Shown piece after piece: positions 63,709 through 64,000 of a DNA stretch of 64,000 nucleotides. The notes beneath the pieces are model-generated. The model was not told where the DNA came from, made no database searches, and was given only the letters and a program-made list of their open reading frames with translations. Source of the stretch: Sphingobacterium multivorum (GTDB taxonomy: Bacteria; Bacteroidota; Bacteroidia; Sphingobacteriales; Sphingobacteriaceae); assembly GCF_900457465.1 (NCBI RefSeq), contig NZ_UAUU01000008.1, forward strand, positions 620,001 to 684,000, read 5' to 3'. Each line of letters begins with the position of its first letter. Position 1 is the stretch's first letter. The translations under genes were made by a program, and so were the position numbers.

Positions 63709-64000
63709 ATGGCGAATCCAAAATATAAAGAGGCATTACTGCGCTATGAAAAACACCTTACAGAGATCTCAAGTCAGGAAATGGTGTTGAATATGGGACC
63801 TCAGCACCCTTCGACACATGGTGTGCTTCGGTTACAACTGATTACAGACGGAGAGATTGTGAAAGAGGTTGTTCCACATTTGGGTTATCTGCATCGTTGT
63901 TTCGATAAGCATGCTGAATCGTTGAATTATGCAAAAACAATTCCTTTTACCGATCGCTTGGACTATTTGGCTTCGATGAACAATAGCCATGCTTTCGTTA
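63709..64000 (+). CDS. nuoD: NADH-quinone oxidoreductase subunit D, N-terminal part (3' end outside window)
   Basis: Starts at ATG 63709 with [20 protein letters not shown] and runs off the window end after about 97 codons. [20 protein letters not shown] is the family hallmark, followed by [20 protein letters not shown] and [16 protein letters not shown]. NuoD (49 kDa subunit) forms the quinone-binding site with NuoB. The expected protein is about 400 residues. Confidence 0.95.
   Translation, partial: MANPKYKEALLRYEKHLTEISSQEMVLNMGPQHPSTHGVLRLQLITDGEIVKEVVPHLGYLHRCFDKHAESLNYAKTIPFTDRLDYLASMNNSHAFV

Overview
The window reads as chromosome of a Bacteroidota bacterium of the Sphingobacteriaceae, most likely Sphingobacterium or a close relative. 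The evidence is indirect: DUF6266 and DUF6660 proteins, a fimbrillin-like lipoprotein, a CusA pump fused to its outer-membrane channel, LytS/LytTR regulation, TTTG/TAnnTTTG promoters, and Shine-Dalgarno sites that are mostly absent. There is no rRNA, CRISPR array, phage gene or recognisable transposase; one tRNA-His is present.

Layout. 0-4.4 kb: end of a LuxR-type regulator, an acidic protein, a stress group (DUF892 ferritin-like protein, small membrane protein, SDR), a broken iron-permease-like gene and a second SDR. 4.6-7.0 kb: FAD/Rieske oxidoreductase and an AraC regulator. 7.2-13.7 kb: a non-phosphorylative L-fucose locus (mutarotase, alpha-L-fucosidase, L-fuconate dehydratase, Na+/solute symporter, SDR, FMN-dependent L-lactate dehydrogenase), the first four genes heavily frameshifted. 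14.1-16.7 kb: DUF6266 protein, a 56-residue peptide and a fimbrillin-like lipoprotein. 17.2-25.4 kb: heavy-metal efflux (DUF6660 protein, CusA-CzcC fusion, CusB, P1B ATPase). 25.5-36 kb: GIY-YIG nuclease, sulfatase, transporters, GNAT, GlxA-type regulator, EthD and AHSA1 proteins, hydrolase and pirin. 36.2-40 kb: CPA1 antiporter, RibB, siderophore-interacting protein and a Crp/Fnr regulator, with two identical palindromes upstream of the first two. 40-42.5 kb: Tet-type MFS, OsmC and DinB proteins.

42.8-49 kb holds the most unusual content: a LytS-type kinase and LytTR regulator facing a leftward group of a full-length class I lanthipeptide dehydratase (LanB), a single-domain response regulator and a 47-residue peptide with an FxLD leader box like that of nisin. 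49.2-55.2 kb: CopA, a CopZ-like chaperone, an aspartyl protease, a TlpA-like lipoprotein and a CDF exporter. 55.3-59.3 kb: sugar genes (Gfo/Idh/MocA, RpiA, DeoR, GH130-like). 59.4-64 kb: tRNA-His, htpG, YqgE/AlgH, pdxH, nuoC and the start of nuoD.

Caution: more than twenty genes or gene parts are broken, mostly by one-base indels, often in homopolymers, and htpG and ribB are among them. Sequencing or assembly error is the simplest explanation for most. I labelled such genes 'pseudogene' to record that the frame as given is broken, not that the gene is dead. Gene starts follow the best protein-like N-terminus because Shine-Dalgarno signals are of little help here.
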